64,000 nt of DNA from Hofstenia miamia. Lineage: Eukaryota; Xenacoelomorpha; Acoela. Positions within the stretch are counted from its first letter, which is position 1, and each line of letters opens with the position of its first letter. The position numbers and the translations under genes are program-made. The stretch spans positions 1,647,613 to 1,711,612 of the forward strand of contig SCFE01000041.1 of the NCBI GenBank assembly GCA_004352715.1, written 5' to 3'. The notes under the pieces are model-generated. The model was not told the origin of the DNA. It did not search any database and saw only the letters and a program-made list of their open reading frames with translations. This document shows positions 1 to 11,450 of this stretch, piece by piece.

Positions 1-739
1 ATTTTTCAGAATTTGCAGCCCAGCAGGTAATACCCTTAAATTAAGTCCACAAACTAAGTAAAATATTTGATGGAGTTGGAAAGAAACACTAAATAAATGA
101 TTGTATTTTCTTCCATTTTGCAATCTTACTTGCTGGAACATCCTAGATTTTGCGAGTTGTTATAATTATAATTGTTAGAAAAGTTTTTTACATTTGTAAA
201 TTAAGTGATTCTTTCTGAATGTGATTCTGAAAAATATCTTTTGCAATTTTGATTAAAAAATAGCACCAGTGTGTACTGTTCAAAACATTTTTCAATTTTC
301 TACTTTTCAATATTCCATAGAATCTCAATTCTTTTAATCAATTGCATATAAATGAAGTAGAACAATTAATATTTAGTGTGAAGGTCAAATTATTTAATTG
401 TTTTTCAGAAGTTGTCAGATTTGTATTTAAGAATAACTGAATTGTGATCGTGTGAATAAAGATTAATAACGCTTGTTTGCTATGTCGTAAAACTCAGTAG
501 TAGTAAAACTTTTAAAAGAATGATGCAATATTCATTTATAGGACTAATCATAAATGACGTCAACGAATTTACTTCTTTACAATAGTTTCAATTAAAACAT
601 ATGACAACCATATTTTAGATTATTGTTATATTCTTACTTTTCATTAACCTTAAACAGGGTGGGGATTTTTGAAATTTTTTATGATCCTATTAAAATTTTT
701 TAATTTTATTACCTCGAAAACTATTAGCGTTATACTCAA
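1..739. other. AT-rich non-coding stretch
   Basis: No supported gene. Short open frames only, all consistent with chance in AT-rich DNA. No repeat recognised by eye. Confidence 0.6.
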
Positions 740-975
740 TCTAAAAGCACAACAAGCCGGCTCCCGCGACCCATGACTTTGCGCAATGGGTTTGGGATAT
801 CCTTGCACATATCAAAAAACAGTCATCAAAGTTCTTTGTTGCAGAAATGGAAGTGGGGCAGTTTTTTGCGAACTGCCCTGCCACGCCCCATAGACTTTGT
901 GCCCTGCCCCATTTCGACCTGCTGGCATCTGCCCCATATTGCCTTATTTTCTCCCTCCCGAAAGTGTTCCACACA
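740..975. repeat. GC-rich island with a perfect hairpin, origin unknown
   Basis: This block is clearly richer in G+C than its surroundings and repeats the string GCCCCAT or GCCCCA several times. Positions 856-878 form a perfect hairpin: an 8 bp stem (GGGCAGTT pairing with AACTGCCC) around a 7-base loop. Both strands carry short open frames (about 78 and 119 codons) because the GC-rich segment has few stops; neither resembles a protein I know. It is probably part of an old transposon or minisatellite. A weak resemblance of its first 50 bases (CGACCCATGACTTTGCGCA) to the dispersed repeat at 2195-2335 was noticed. Confidence 0.4.
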
Positions 976-2194
976 AAAATGTTTTTTCCAAAGACTACTT
1001 ATGATATATTATTACCCTATATTTTTTCTATTGAAAATAGCACTATACCACTGCCAAATATTTTCAAACCGTTCTGTCTATAAGATACAGAATGATTTTG
1101 TGAAATGCGATAGCTACTATTACTACCAATAGACATTTAATAACAAACGCGATGACAATGAATATTAAAAATATTAGTAATAGCAAAATATAACGCAATT
1201 TTAACTCTATGAAGCTCATATTTTATGCAATATATTTATGCAAGGTCAATCGCATAACTTCATTGTAATTGCAAAACCTATTGATGACAAATCAAATATA
1301 ATAGATCTTCTTGGTATTATTTATTAGAGTTAAATTTCACCAAGAGCTAGAAATAATGGTAATTGATTTTTCAAAATACCATAAAATTTTATCAAGCAGA
1401 GAAAGTTAATGTAAGAAAATTACTTTTTTATTTCAAAAATTGGCAATTTTTGGTTCAGTTTTCTCAACTTAAGAGTGTTTTTGCCCAATTTTGATCATGG
1501 GTACCCACTTTAGAAAAATCTTGCCTCACCCTGCCACATGGGTTGACCCGCTCATGTAGTTAATATTCAACAATTCTCCATCAGACCTGTCCACACCTCC
1601 CAATTTTCTTAGAAATGTACTGAAGTTTTTGATTCAAGAAATATACTAATACGACTTTAATTAGAATTGATGAACTATTACAAAGGGGTAAAATTGAATT
1701 TATCTTAGTAAAAGAGAGTGCTAGAGTAAGGTATTTTTGCTTTAGCATTTGTTAAAAATGTGTATTGGACAGCATGACTTCTTCCAACTGCAGTTTGCAC
1801 CACATTAACATTTTAAAATTAGACAGTAAATATAATTTATGCGTTTTGACTTTAAAGAATGCTTTGCAAATGAAATTCTTTACCTATTTCTTCTACAACA
1901 TTTCTGCTCTATTATAATTTAATATGCGAGTCAGATGGGAATTTTTAATTAGATGATTTGTCTTTAATTGATACTATACTTAGCCACTTATTTTTCGTTG
2001 ATTATTCAATCAATGAAGCTGTATTTTAATGTAAACAGCATAAACAACAATTTTTACAAATGTACTTAGATATTTTTGAAGAAAATGGAGTTTGAAATCA
2101 ATAAATGCGAGCCTTAAGGTTAGCAGTTTTCATTCAAAGTATCAAATATATTTGAATATTAAAAATATTATCTCCTAATAATTAACATGATCCA
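976..2194. other. AT-rich non-coding stretch
   Basis: No gene seen. A short GC-richer patch at about 1500-1610 has pyrimidine-rich sequence but no open frame or repeat I can name. Confidence 0.5.
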
Positions 2195-2335
2195 AGATTC
2201 AATTTGCATGGCGACGTCGTGACCTCCGACTTTGCGCATGACACGCCTTGACGAGAATTGGGCAGTCTGACGACAGCAAAAGAAATAGCTATGCTTCCCC
2301 TCGAGGGCTTTAGACTACCTGAGCATGGGAGGATC
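2195..2335. repeat. Dispersed repeat, copy A
   Basis: About 120-140 bp that aligns, with many substitutions and small indels, to 47030-47160 in the same orientation. Shared blocks include CTCCGACTTTG, the TTGGG(A/C)AGTCT block and GGGCTTT(C/A)GAC. Both copies are GC-richer than their surroundings, typical of an old SINE or a fragment of a larger mobile element. No RNA polymerase III boxes could be placed with confidence. Confidence 0.5.
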
Positions 2336-2340
2336 TTAAT

Positions 2341-3930
2341 GAGTTTAAAAAACTGGAGTTTCCATTGAGAAATAGCTAGGATTTTTATATAACGGAGACA
2401 CATAAAAAAGAGTACGCACCAAATTTTCACAATTAAATGGGGGATCGCATTTGCCAACCGAACAGATGTCAGTATCACAAAATTCCCAAATTCTTAATAG
2501 GCCTGGTGAAAATTCCGAAGTGCATTTTAGAGTGAATTTTCGAATACTATAATAAAATTTACAAAATTTTCTTGGCATAAAGGATTTCAAAAATTGACTG
2601 CAACCAAGAATATAGAATCACCTAGGCTTGAAGCCTAAATAAGAAGATCAATAGAGGGCTCTAATGCTGCTTCACATATAATGATTTTTTGAGAAGTAAT
2701 TATTTTCGCCTGTTCATTGTTTATTTTGTTAATCAAGATTTGAATGTCGACAAAAATGCATGCTAAATGCAAATTTCAAAAGTTTTTGTTTTTAGCATTC
2801 TACTTTGAATTTTTACCAGTCTTCAGTGAATTGCAACCACGTTTAAAACCTGAAACTAATAAATTTATAGCTGATATTTATTCAACAAGTGAATATTTTA
2901 TAGATATGTAATGCGGGTTTCAGGCTCTTATTTATTTGTTGTACCTAAGTAAGTAAAATTATTTGTGGCCTGATATCCAGAAGCCAGGATGTGTTTTTTT
3001 TGTTCCAGCACGGACTGAAGCCAATGTATTTTCTCAACATTGTTCCGAAAGTGCAGCCCATGTAGATTTTCAGAAATTCAGATTCGCTTTGCCAATATTT
3101 TGAATGTTTCAAAAAAAACGAAAGACTGGAAAAAAGAAAGTGTATAAAAAATAAATTCAACATAAAATTTAAAACTGGAAATAGCATGCTGAGTTCCAGT
3201 AGAAAAACAAACTGATAACACAATTGAAAAATATATAGAATAGACTAATTTGCTGAAAATTCTGGTCTGCATTTCAACCAACTGTTCTTTTATTTTTCGT
3301 TAAAACGCCCCCGCAGCTTATGTCTTTTTTTTCAACCAGCATCTGCTTTTGTTCAGAACAGTGACTTCATAAGTATGTATATTTTGCATATATTCACTAA
3401 GAGACCAGAATTATTTCAATGTCAAATTTACCTAAATTCGTTAATTAAAATTATTAAAGAAAAATTTGAGTTCGATTCTGCCACTGTATGAAAATGTAAT
3501 AAAATATAATATGATGAAATAACACAATGTAAAAATAATATGATATAATATAATTATATAATTATATCTTTAGGAATTAATTTGATACTTTATAATTGTC
3601 CAATTTAGAATACTCATAATAAAATTCTATGTATTGTGTCACCAAATCAAATCTAAAACTGCAAGGGGAATTACAATAACAGCAAAAATGTGGTAACCAT
3701 AAAAAATATAGTATTAGCGTAGATTGAATAACCATATTTCATTGCTATTTTTGAAATTAATTACATCATGTTCGGTTTCTATCATGTATTTATAAAGAAA
3801 CATTTCTTTTTTTGATGAAATATCTATGAATTTCGTTAAAATATATTTTTTTCTACATTACTTTCAATTGATAGCTTTGACAAGCCAATTAATCATTATT
3901 GTGACCCGCTGAATAGCCAAGTTTAACTCG
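2341..3930. other. AT-rich non-coding stretch
   Basis: No supported gene or named repeat. Two overlapping minus-strand open frames at 2945-3281 are low-complexity, rich in Phe, Leu and Lys, and look like chance. Confidence 0.5.
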
Positions 3931-4696
3931 CATCAAACACAAGAAATGGCTTATATTTTGTAAATTATAGTGTGGATATTATATACATTAATGCTCAATT
4001 GCAAGCTGAAATATACTTTAGTTGGATTGTTAATGTGAAAGACTTCACCTTTATTTTATCAAAATTCAAATACTAAATAATCAATGTATATTCAGGAAAA
4101 GTCCAGTTGCCTGGATAAGCTCACTTAAATATTAGTTGCAGGGATGGTTTAAGTCTTCACAAGGAAAGTGAAACATTTCGTAAATTCTTATTATTCCGCT
4201 TTGTAGAAAAATCAAGAGAGGGTAGCCATTTAAAGCGTATTGAAAGGAATAATGCATGAGGCACTCACAAATATTCAGCATCGCAGTGCCTGTATATAAT
4301 AAGAATTACTATCATATTAAATGTCAACGTTAATGCTTTGCTGTGTTATCCCATTTTACTTAAAAAGTCAAAATAAGCAACATATTCTCAAAAAACCATT
4401 GTCATTTTCAATACTTGTATAAATCTTTGCCTTTTTTCTAACTTTGAAATTAACCATCAACATAAGAACCCATATTAATTCATCTTGTTTTGTATATGAC
4501 TACTGAAATTTTCACAAAATAAATGTCTGTATACAAATTCAATTGACTGCCAACCCACTCACATAGTGTTTTTGTAAATATAATGCTGTAATATGTAATG
4601 TAAAACACCTATAATTTATTGTCAGAACATTTAAAGTTACAAATTTTATACATCGGCAATTTACAAGTGACCTGTTTAGCTTTACACCTTGCTTAC
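3931..4696. repeat. Near-identical duplication, copy 1 (left of gap)
   Basis: This 766 bp segment matches 6024-6798 almost base for base, with scattered substitutions and small indels. It has no coding potential. Copy 2 begins exactly at the right edge of the 1000-N gap, which suggests that the two are the same locus assembled twice (haplotypes or an unmerged contig overlap) rather than a biological duplication. The copies diverge after CTTGCTTAC: copy 1 runs into local sequence, copy 2 runs into gypsy integrase. Confidence 0.9.
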
Positions 4697-5023
4697 TGTA
4701 GCATCATCCAAGAATATCAACCAAAACTCTATCAATGATTTCTGCTAATTCTTGGAAAATGCGTTTAGTAATTTTGACAGTGTAATTTCGGCAAGTATTA
4801 GTCGCCAAAATGGTTTGACAAAATTAAGTGTGGACGAATCGCCTGCACACAGTTCTGCAAAGCCACGAGGTACGCAGAAATTTGAAGCGTGGGAAAACCC
4901 AAATTGAAATTAGGCGACTGGTACTTGTTTGACATCAATAATCGGTAAATATGTTTTAATAAATTTTGTATAAATAAGAACTACGAGCTGTGAATTCGAT
5001 GAACATTAACCTCGTTATATTTT
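4697..5023. other. Non-coding flank of the assembly gap
   Basis: Single-copy sequence that follows duplication copy 1 and has no counterpart after copy 2. No gene seen. Confidence 0.6.
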
Positions 5024-6023
5024 NNNNNNNNNNNNNNNNNNNNNNNNNNNNNNNNNNNNNNNNNNNNNNNNNNNNNNNNNNNNNNNNNNNNNNNNNNNNN
5101 NNNNNNNNNNNNNNNNNNNNNNNNNNNNNNNNNNNNNNNNNNNNNNNNNNNNNNNNNNNNNNNNNNNNNNNNNNNNNNNNNNNNNNNNNNNNNNNNNNNN
5201 NNNNNNNNNNNNNNNNNNNNNNNNNNNNNNNNNNNNNNNNNNNNNNNNNNNNNNNNNNNNNNNNNNNNNNNNNNNNNNNNNNNNNNNNNNNNNNNNNNNN
5301 NNNNNNNNNNNNNNNNNNNNNNNNNNNNNNNNNNNNNNNNNNNNNNNNNNNNNNNNNNNNNNNNNNNNNNNNNNNNNNNNNNNNNNNNNNNNNNNNNNNN
5401 NNNNNNNNNNNNNNNNNNNNNNNNNNNNNNNNNNNNNNNNNNNNNNNNNNNNNNNNNNNNNNNNNNNNNNNNNNNNNNNNNNNNNNNNNNNNNNNNNNNN
5501 NNNNNNNNNNNNNNNNNNNNNNNNNNNNNNNNNNNNNNNNNNNNNNNNNNNNNNNNNNNNNNNNNNNNNNNNNNNNNNNNNNNNNNNNNNNNNNNNNNNN
5601 NNNNNNNNNNNNNNNNNNNNNNNNNNNNNNNNNNNNNNNNNNNNNNNNNNNNNNNNNNNNNNNNNNNNNNNNNNNNNNNNNNNNNNNNNNNNNNNNNNNN
5701 NNNNNNNNNNNNNNNNNNNNNNNNNNNNNNNNNNNNNNNNNNNNNNNNNNNNNNNNNNNNNNNNNNNNNNNNNNNNNNNNNNNNNNNNNNNNNNNNNNNN
5801 NNNNNNNNNNNNNNNNNNNNNNNNNNNNNNNNNNNNNNNNNNNNNNNNNNNNNNNNNNNNNNNNNNNNNNNNNNNNNNNNNNNNNNNNNNNNNNNNNNNN
5901 NNNNNNNNNNNNNNNNNNNNNNNNNNNNNNNNNNNNNNNNNNNNNNNNNNNNNNNNNNNNNNNNNNNNNNNNNNNNNNNNNNNNNNNNNNNNNNNNNNNN
6001 NNNNNNNNNNNNNNNNNNNNNNN
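5024..6023. other. Assembly gap (1000 N)
   Basis: A run of exactly 1000 N, the conventional placeholder for a gap of unknown length. Open frames spanning it are artefacts. Confidence 0.99.
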
Positions 6024-6798
6024 CATCAAACGCAAGAAATGGCTTATTTTGTAAATTATAGTGTGGATATTATATACATTAATGCTCAAGTGCAAGCTGA
6101 AATATACTTTAGTTGGATTGTTAATGTGAAAGACTTCACTTTTATTTTATCAAAATTCAAATACTAAATAATTAATGTATATTCAGGAAAAGCCCAGTTG
6201 CCTGGATAAGCTCACTTAAATATTAGTTGCAGGGATGGTTCAAGTCTTCACAAGGAAAGTGAAACATTTCGTAAATTCTTATTATTCCGCTTTGTAGAAA
6301 AATCAAGAGAGGGTAGCCATTTAAAGCGTATTGAAAGGAATAATGCATGAGGCACTCACAAATATTCAGCATCTTAGTGCCTGTATATAATAAGAATTAC
6401 TATCAAATATAAATGTCAACGTTAATGCTTTGCTTTATTATCCCATTTTACCTAAAAAGTCAAAATAAGCAACATATTCTCAAAAACCATTGCAAAGAAT
6501 TGTCATTTTCAATACTTGTATAAATCTTTGCCCTTTTTCTAACTTTGAAATTAACCATCAACATAAGAATTCATATTAATTCATCTTGTTTTGTATATGA
6601 CTACTGAAATTTTCACAAAATGAATGTCTATATGCAAATTCAATTGACTGCCAACCCACTCACATAGTGTTTTTTGAAAATAAAATGATGTAATATGTAA
6701 TGTAAAACACCTATAATTTATTGTCAGAACATTTAAATTTACAAATTTTATACATCGGCAATTTACAAGTGACCTGTTTAGCTTTACACCTTGCTTAC
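6024..6798. repeat. Near-identical duplication, copy 2 (right of gap)
   Basis: Matches 3931-4696. Ends at the join to the decayed gypsy integrase at 6797. Confidence 0.9.
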
Positions 6799-7303
6799 CA
6801 TGACTCTCTCATCTTTCAGATAGCTTGGAAAACTGTTTGTAATTGAAATTGCAAGTTCATTGCAAATACTCTAAATTCTAGCTATCCAATGTGGTTGTTG
6901 TCAGCAACAATTTCACTGGGAATCCCACGTATTGATATGATGTCTTTTCACTTATCTTTTACAACTAAAGCAATCCTTTCTGAAAATTTGATTGCATTGT
7001 AGGTACTTTGAGTAGTACACAAACACTAAGAATATCATATTCCAATTTCAGTGATATCTAGCACAATTTTTGTAAATGGTAGCAAATGTCATTTATGCTG
7101 CATTAAGGACTCCCGTATAATATTTTCTTCTACATCTTGCAATAGTTACATCTTAAGATGAATTGTTCAATATCTTAGACATACCCAAATGTGTTTGATG
7201 TAATCTTAGCAGAATCTGATTATGGTATGACTTCAGAATGTATATCTAGTTCTGTATCATAATGCAACCTTTTTCACAATAAAGTTTATTCTGTATTCTG
7301 AAC
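6797..7303 (-). pseudogene. Ty3/gypsy integrase fragment (decayed)
   Basis: The minus-strand translation, read across frameshifts and stops, keeps integrase landmarks in order. First comes a linker resembling the family's EPL..H..P..P..K region (here ESLMQHK, then LPFTKIVLDITEIG, which carries the first catalytic-type Asp). Next is GIPSEIVADNN, which matches the second Asp block. A degraded EFRVFAMNLQFQLQT segment follows. In the family this enzyme inserts the cDNA into the host chromosome. It lies downstream, on the minus strand, of the RT pieces at 7346-8100, the normal RT-to-integrase order. Several in-frame stops make it non-functional. A nearly identical second copy is at 8649-9163. Confidence 0.75.
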
Positions 7304-7345
7304 AGATTCTTTTATTCAGTTGTTGGTTTTATAGTTGATACTATT

Positions 7346-7621
7346 TCAGTTCAATGTATCTTGGCATAAATAGTGTGTGAATGACAACTGCCAAGTTTTC
7401 CTCAATTTTGCTCTTTTCTGATTGCACTGATGATGAATCCTATACACTTGATGATGCCTTTGGTCAACTGTAGTTTGTTTTTTATTAAATTTAATGCTTC
7501 CTTCCTTAATGCATGAGAGTAAAGCCTCTAGTTTTTTAAAATGATTTGTCAGTGAGTCTGTGACTATGCATATATCATCGTGCATTGCTTTTTCATTAAG
7601 GGATGTGTCCAAAGATTGCAT
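7346..7621 (-). pseudogene. Ty3/gypsy reverse transcriptase, palm/YxDD part (decayed)
   Basis: A 91-codon open frame. Residues about 13-50 match the catalytic palm of gypsy RT. The active-site box is MHDDICIVTDSL, so the usual Tyr/x-Asp-Asp context is altered, followed by NHFKKLEALLSCIKEG and an IKFNKKQ segment equivalent to the family's LKLNPKKC. RT copies element RNA into DNA. The preceding RT part is at 7678-8100 in another frame, with damaged sequence between. This is a relic, not an active gene. Confidence 0.75.
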
Positions 7622-7677
7622 TCTACCATGTTTTGAGCTTTATCAGCAGCCAAGGCTATTCCCAATAGAAGTCTTTC

Positions 7678-8100
7678 TCAATGATATCTACCAAACAGTG
7701 TGTTTAAGATGCAAAAAGTCAGTGGTGTATACCAATTGAAACTCAATAAGTCTACTGCAGCGAAGTACTTCTTACCATTGAAGAACTCTTTCAATCTCAC
7801 TAGGGATTGTGAGCAATGATATTCACATATGGTTGTCTTTTTTAAACTTTTATTACCAAATGTGATACATAGATCTCCATTAGTCTTTTCCAGAAAGAAC
7901 ATGCAACCTACCCAACTAGGTGCCATATCTACTTTAGATATTATATTTTCAGTTTCAGTGTCAGTAAGCTTCTGCTTCAGTCCTGGAATTATTGTTAAAG
8001 GATATCTTTGTGGTGGGCGCATAACAGGTTTAGTGGAATCTCTTAATAGAATTTCATAATATTGTTGAATCTTTCCAAATCCAAGTAACACATCTTCCTA
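7678..8100 (-). pseudogene. Ty3/gypsy reverse transcriptase, N-terminal fingers (decayed)
   Basis: The minus-strand frame reads through typical pre-RT and finger motifs of Ty3/gypsy elements: a GFGKIQQYYEI entry, KPVMRPPQRYPLTI, a KQKL...ENIISKVD stretch, a W-V...EKTNGDL block and NGKKYFAAVDL, which holds the first catalytic Asp. About 137 codons are open. The frame breaks at both ends: a stop lies just upstream of 8100 and the palm continues in another frame at 7621. Motif order and spacing make the gypsy RT assignment firm; function is lost. Confidence 0.85.
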
Positions 8101-8647
8101 TTTAATCAGTATTTTCTTTATGCTCAATTTTTTCTGGCATTCTTAATGGCATTTATAGAGGTTTTCCATTCCACATCTGAAACTAAGAAGTATTTTATCT
8201 TTTTTATATGGAGTATTCTTGTTATTATTCAATGTCTTAAATTGAATGCCTTAATATGATGTTTTCAGTCCGAATAATGCCTTAGGATTATTGCTACCAA
8301 TTAAAAATTTTTGCCCTCAGTTCCTTGCTGCTTCCTTCAATGATTATGGGCATGATTACTTCTCTCATCCCTGTAATCTTCTGACCACTGTACAGTTAAC
8401 ATTTCATTTGTGTGGTTAATTTCAAGCCTTCTTTGTAGTTCCCTTCAATTGATCTCAAGATTGATAGATGCACAACATTCTAACAAAATTGTTAAATAGA
8501 TTTAAGCTACATGTTGGCTCTCTCTCATGGTTAATCTTTTACAAATGCCCAATACTTGATGCATCTATCTTCTATGCTTCATTTATTTTCATGAAACTAT
8601 CATTTTGAGTACAATGCTTAACACAACTATGAATTTTTTCTGACTTC
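8101..8647 (-). pseudogene. Ty3/gypsy protease-to-RT linker region (decayed)
   Basis: The minus-strand sequence upstream of the RT fingers shows short plausible coding segments in changing frames, such as GMREVIMPIIIEGSSKEL and NNPKALFGLKT. These fit the protease C-terminus or linker that precedes RT in gypsy elements, but there is no intact motif. The end (8647) is a contig edge at a single N. Positions 8234-8647 are repeated at 9165-9578. Confidence 0.45.
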
Positions 8648-8648
8648 N
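8648..8648. other. Single-N contig join
   Basis: One N separates two contigs. The sequence before it (8234-8647) reappears at 9165-9578, so the outer contigs overlap and the contig between is probably misplaced. Confidence 0.85.
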
Positions 8649-9163
8649 TTACATTACCATGACTCTCTCATCTTTCAGGTAGCTTGGAAAACTGCTTGTA
8701 ATTGAAATTGCAAGTTCATTGCAAATACTCTAAATTCTAGCTATCCAATGTGGTTGTTGTCAGCAACAATTTCACTGGGAATCCCACGTATTGATATGAT
8801 ATCTTTTAACTTATCTTTTACAACTAAAGCAATCCTTTCTGTAATTTGATTGCATTGTAGGTACTTTGAGTAGTACACACACACTAAGAATATCATATTC
8901 CAATTTCAGTGATATCTAGCACAAATTTTGTAAATGGTAGCAAATGTCATTTATGCTGCATTAAGGACTCCCGTATAATATTTTCTTCTACATCTTGCAA
9001 TAGTTACATCTTAAGATGAATTGTTCAATGTCTTAGACATACCCCAATGTGTTTGATGTAATCTTAGCAGAATCTGATTATGGTATGACTTCAGAATGTA
9101 TATCTAGTTCTGTATCATAATGCAACCTTTTTCACAATAAAGTTTATTCTGTATTCTGAACAG
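8649..9163 (-). pseudogene. Second copy of the gypsy integrase fragment
   Basis: Nearly identical to 6797-7303 and bounded on both sides by single Ns (8648 and 9164). It carries the same decayed integrase blocks, including GIPSEIVADNN. Most likely an allelic or paralogous contig scaffolded here by repeat similarity, not a true tandem copy. Confidence 0.75.
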
Positions 9164-9164
9164 N

Positions 9165-9578
9165 GTCTTAAATTGAATGCCTTAATATGATGTTTTCAGT
9201 CCGAATAATGCCTTAGGATTATTGCTACCAATTAAAATTTTTTGCCCTCAGTTCCTTGCTGCTTCCTTCAATGATTATGGGCATGATTACTTCTCTCATC
9301 CCTGTAATCTTCTGACCACTGTACAGTTAACATTTCATTTGTGTGGTTAATTTCAAGCCTTCTTTGTAGTTCCCTTCAATTGATCTCAAGATTGATAGAT
9401 GCACAACATTCTAACAAAATTGTTAAATAGATTTAAGCTACATGTTGGCTCTCTCTCATGGTTAATCTTTTACAAATGCCCAATACTTGATGCATCTATC
9501 TTCTATGCTTCATTTATTTTCATGAAACTATCATTTTGAGTACAATGCTTAACACAACTATGAATTTTTTCTGACTTC
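9165..9578. repeat. Unmerged overlap of 8234-8647
   Basis: 414 bp that repeats 8234-8647 with almost no differences and starts immediately after the single N at 9164. Confidence 0.85.
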
Positions 9579-9902
9579 TGCTGAGCTCCCTTAGCTCTGG
9601 TTTGGTTTCTGCTCTTCTCGTTGTGTGGTTAATTTCAAGCCTTCTTTGTAGTTCCCTTCAATTGATCTCAAGATTGATAGATGCACAACATTCTAACAAA
9701 ATTGTTAAATAGATTTAAGCTACATGTTGGCTCTCTCTCATGGTTAATCTTTTACAAATGCCCAATACTTGATGCATCTATCTTCTATGCTTCATTTATT
9801 TTCATGAAACTATCATTTTGAGTACAATGCTTAACACAACTATGAATTTTTTCTGACTTCTGCTGAGCTCCCTTAGCTCTGGTTTGGTTTCTGCTCTTCT
9901 CG
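9339..9902. repeat. Tandem duplication, two units of 282 bp
   Basis: Unit 1 is 9339-9620 and unit 2 is 9621-9902. They are essentially identical and both end in CTCTTCTCG. No N lies between them, so this is either a recent real tandem duplication inside the gypsy relic or an assembly stutter. Confidence 0.9.
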
Positions 9903-10053
9903 CCTCAACTATCACCATTTTTGTACCATTAATTTTCGAAAGTACACTTGCAAAATTTTTTGTGCTTTTATACAAAGCAAAGCTTGGATTTGAGTGCTGT
10001 ATTTTTATGTTATATTTTGACACCTCTTCGAGTACATACCTGTGTACATTCAA
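9803..10053 (-). pseudogene. Unassigned coding-like remnant upstream of gypsy pol
   Basis: An 83-codon minus-strand open frame (residues such as VIVEARRAETKPELRELSRSQKKF) lying upstream of the gypsy protease/RT remains in the same orientation. By position it could be the end of gag or the start of pol, but it has no motif I recognise. The second half falls in the tandem duplication. Treat as part of the gypsy relic only by context. Confidence 0.3.
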
Positions 10054-10689
10054 CTAGGAAAAATTGAATGTAACATATATAGAGTATTATTGACTTTATG
10101 ATTTATATGCCGGCATACATCTTAAATTTTAACTACATTTTTAAAAACCTAATATTGCGAATTAGTTCAATTATACTTGAGTTAATTTAATGAGTTTGCA
10201 TTTGTATTACTGGGTTTCTAATTATTTTAAGGAAATCTTCAATTTAGTATTGTATTTACTAGTGATTTATAATACAAATGGTTTTAAACCGATTCAAAAT
10301 GTAAACAAACTTGGTACCGGACCAGATTTCGACAAGATTTTTTTGAAAAATCGGTTTTGGTTGTATTTCAAATGCATGAATTTTGACTTGCAAATCTTGT
10401 AAAATTTTAAAGAAATGTATTGAAATTTCAGAAAACATTTTCACGAATGCAAATTCGCACATTTAAACTTATGCTATGATCATGAATAAAAAATTTTCGG
10501 TTTCTACGTTTCTAGGTGTTTTTCGTTGAAAGTTAAGGCCTTAACTATAACATTTAAATATACAAGCTTTGAATTTTGCTAAAAAATATTGAAGATAAAA
10601 TATAAACAAATAATTAACTACAAATTAATATGTACAATATATAATAATATAATGAATGTTTGTGTAGATGATCAATGTTGGATGTATGT
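10054..10689. other. AT-rich non-coding stretch
   Basis: No supported gene. Opposed short open frames at 10190-10462 look like chance. Confidence 0.5.
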
Positions 10690-11450
10690 TTCGAATGCAT
10701 GAAATGTATTACCGTCCTCTAATGTGTACTGTTTTATTCGAAGAAATTGTTTCAATTTTTTTCTAAACTTTTTATAGTTTTTTTCTATTCGCGTTTCATA
10801 ATCTAAATTATTCCACAATTAAATTGATATACGATAAAAGCCATTAGAATTTTTATCTAGACACACAAATTTTTGGTTTATTGTTTATCTTAAGTTCTAT
10901 ATTTTTTTGTGTATTTGGTGAGATAATTATAAATTGTGTTTTTTCAATATGTAGTTTTAGTTGATTGTTTGTAAAATAATTATTTAATTTTTCTACATCT
11001 GTTTGGAGGATTTTTGTAGCATCAAAAGCTTTTTTGTGATATTTATTAGGCATGTGTCGTCGGTATATTGGTAAATGTCATTTACATAAATTGCAAATAA
11101 AATAGGGCTCAGGACAGTACCGTGGGGCACCTCACGGTCACTCGTAACATAGCTTGATTTTTTACTGTTTAGTATCACACGCTGTTATCTGAAGTTCATG
11201 ATTAAATTAATTGAGTTATCATCAAAATTATAATTTACAAGCTTATAGTGCAAAATATCAAAATTCATGGAATTGAATGCCTTACTTAAACCTAATAATG
11301 AGACAAAACTGCATTTATTATGAGATATATTAGACTTTATTTGTCGAGTAATAGATAGAATTGCGTCTTGGATGTTATGGCCATTGCGGAACCCAAATTG
11401 TTTATGCGATAGAATGTTTTCAGATTTTAGGAATGCGTTTATAAGTATTA
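10690..11450 (-). pseudogene. LINE reverse transcriptase remnant (CR1/jockey-like)
   Basis: Read on the minus strand from 11450 down, the order is that of a non-LTR retrotransposon RT. An HKQFGFR...QDAILSI segment comes first, then LGLSKAFNSMNFDIL (the family's LDLSKAFDTV.H.IL, with the first Asp changed to Gly). Next is EVPHGTVLSPILFAIYVNDI (the GVPQGSVLGPLLF block), a YTDDTCLI catalytic box, and a QTDVEKLNNYFTNNQLKL helix. A jump follows to the C-terminal block LWNNLDYETR...FRKKLKQFLRIK near 10750-10690. The sequence between thumb and C-terminus is deleted, and frameshifts separate the blocks, so this is a dead, truncated copy. Confidence 0.85.

Noticed and set aside
3465-3482. GAGTTCGATTCTGCC as a tRNA B box
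   Set aside because: No A box at the right distance and no cloverleaf can be folded around it.
4956-6095. Long open frames across the N gaps (also 27809-28961 and across the 54757-55756 gap)
   Set aside because: They consist almost entirely of unknown bases; the length is an artefact of the 1000-N placeholders.
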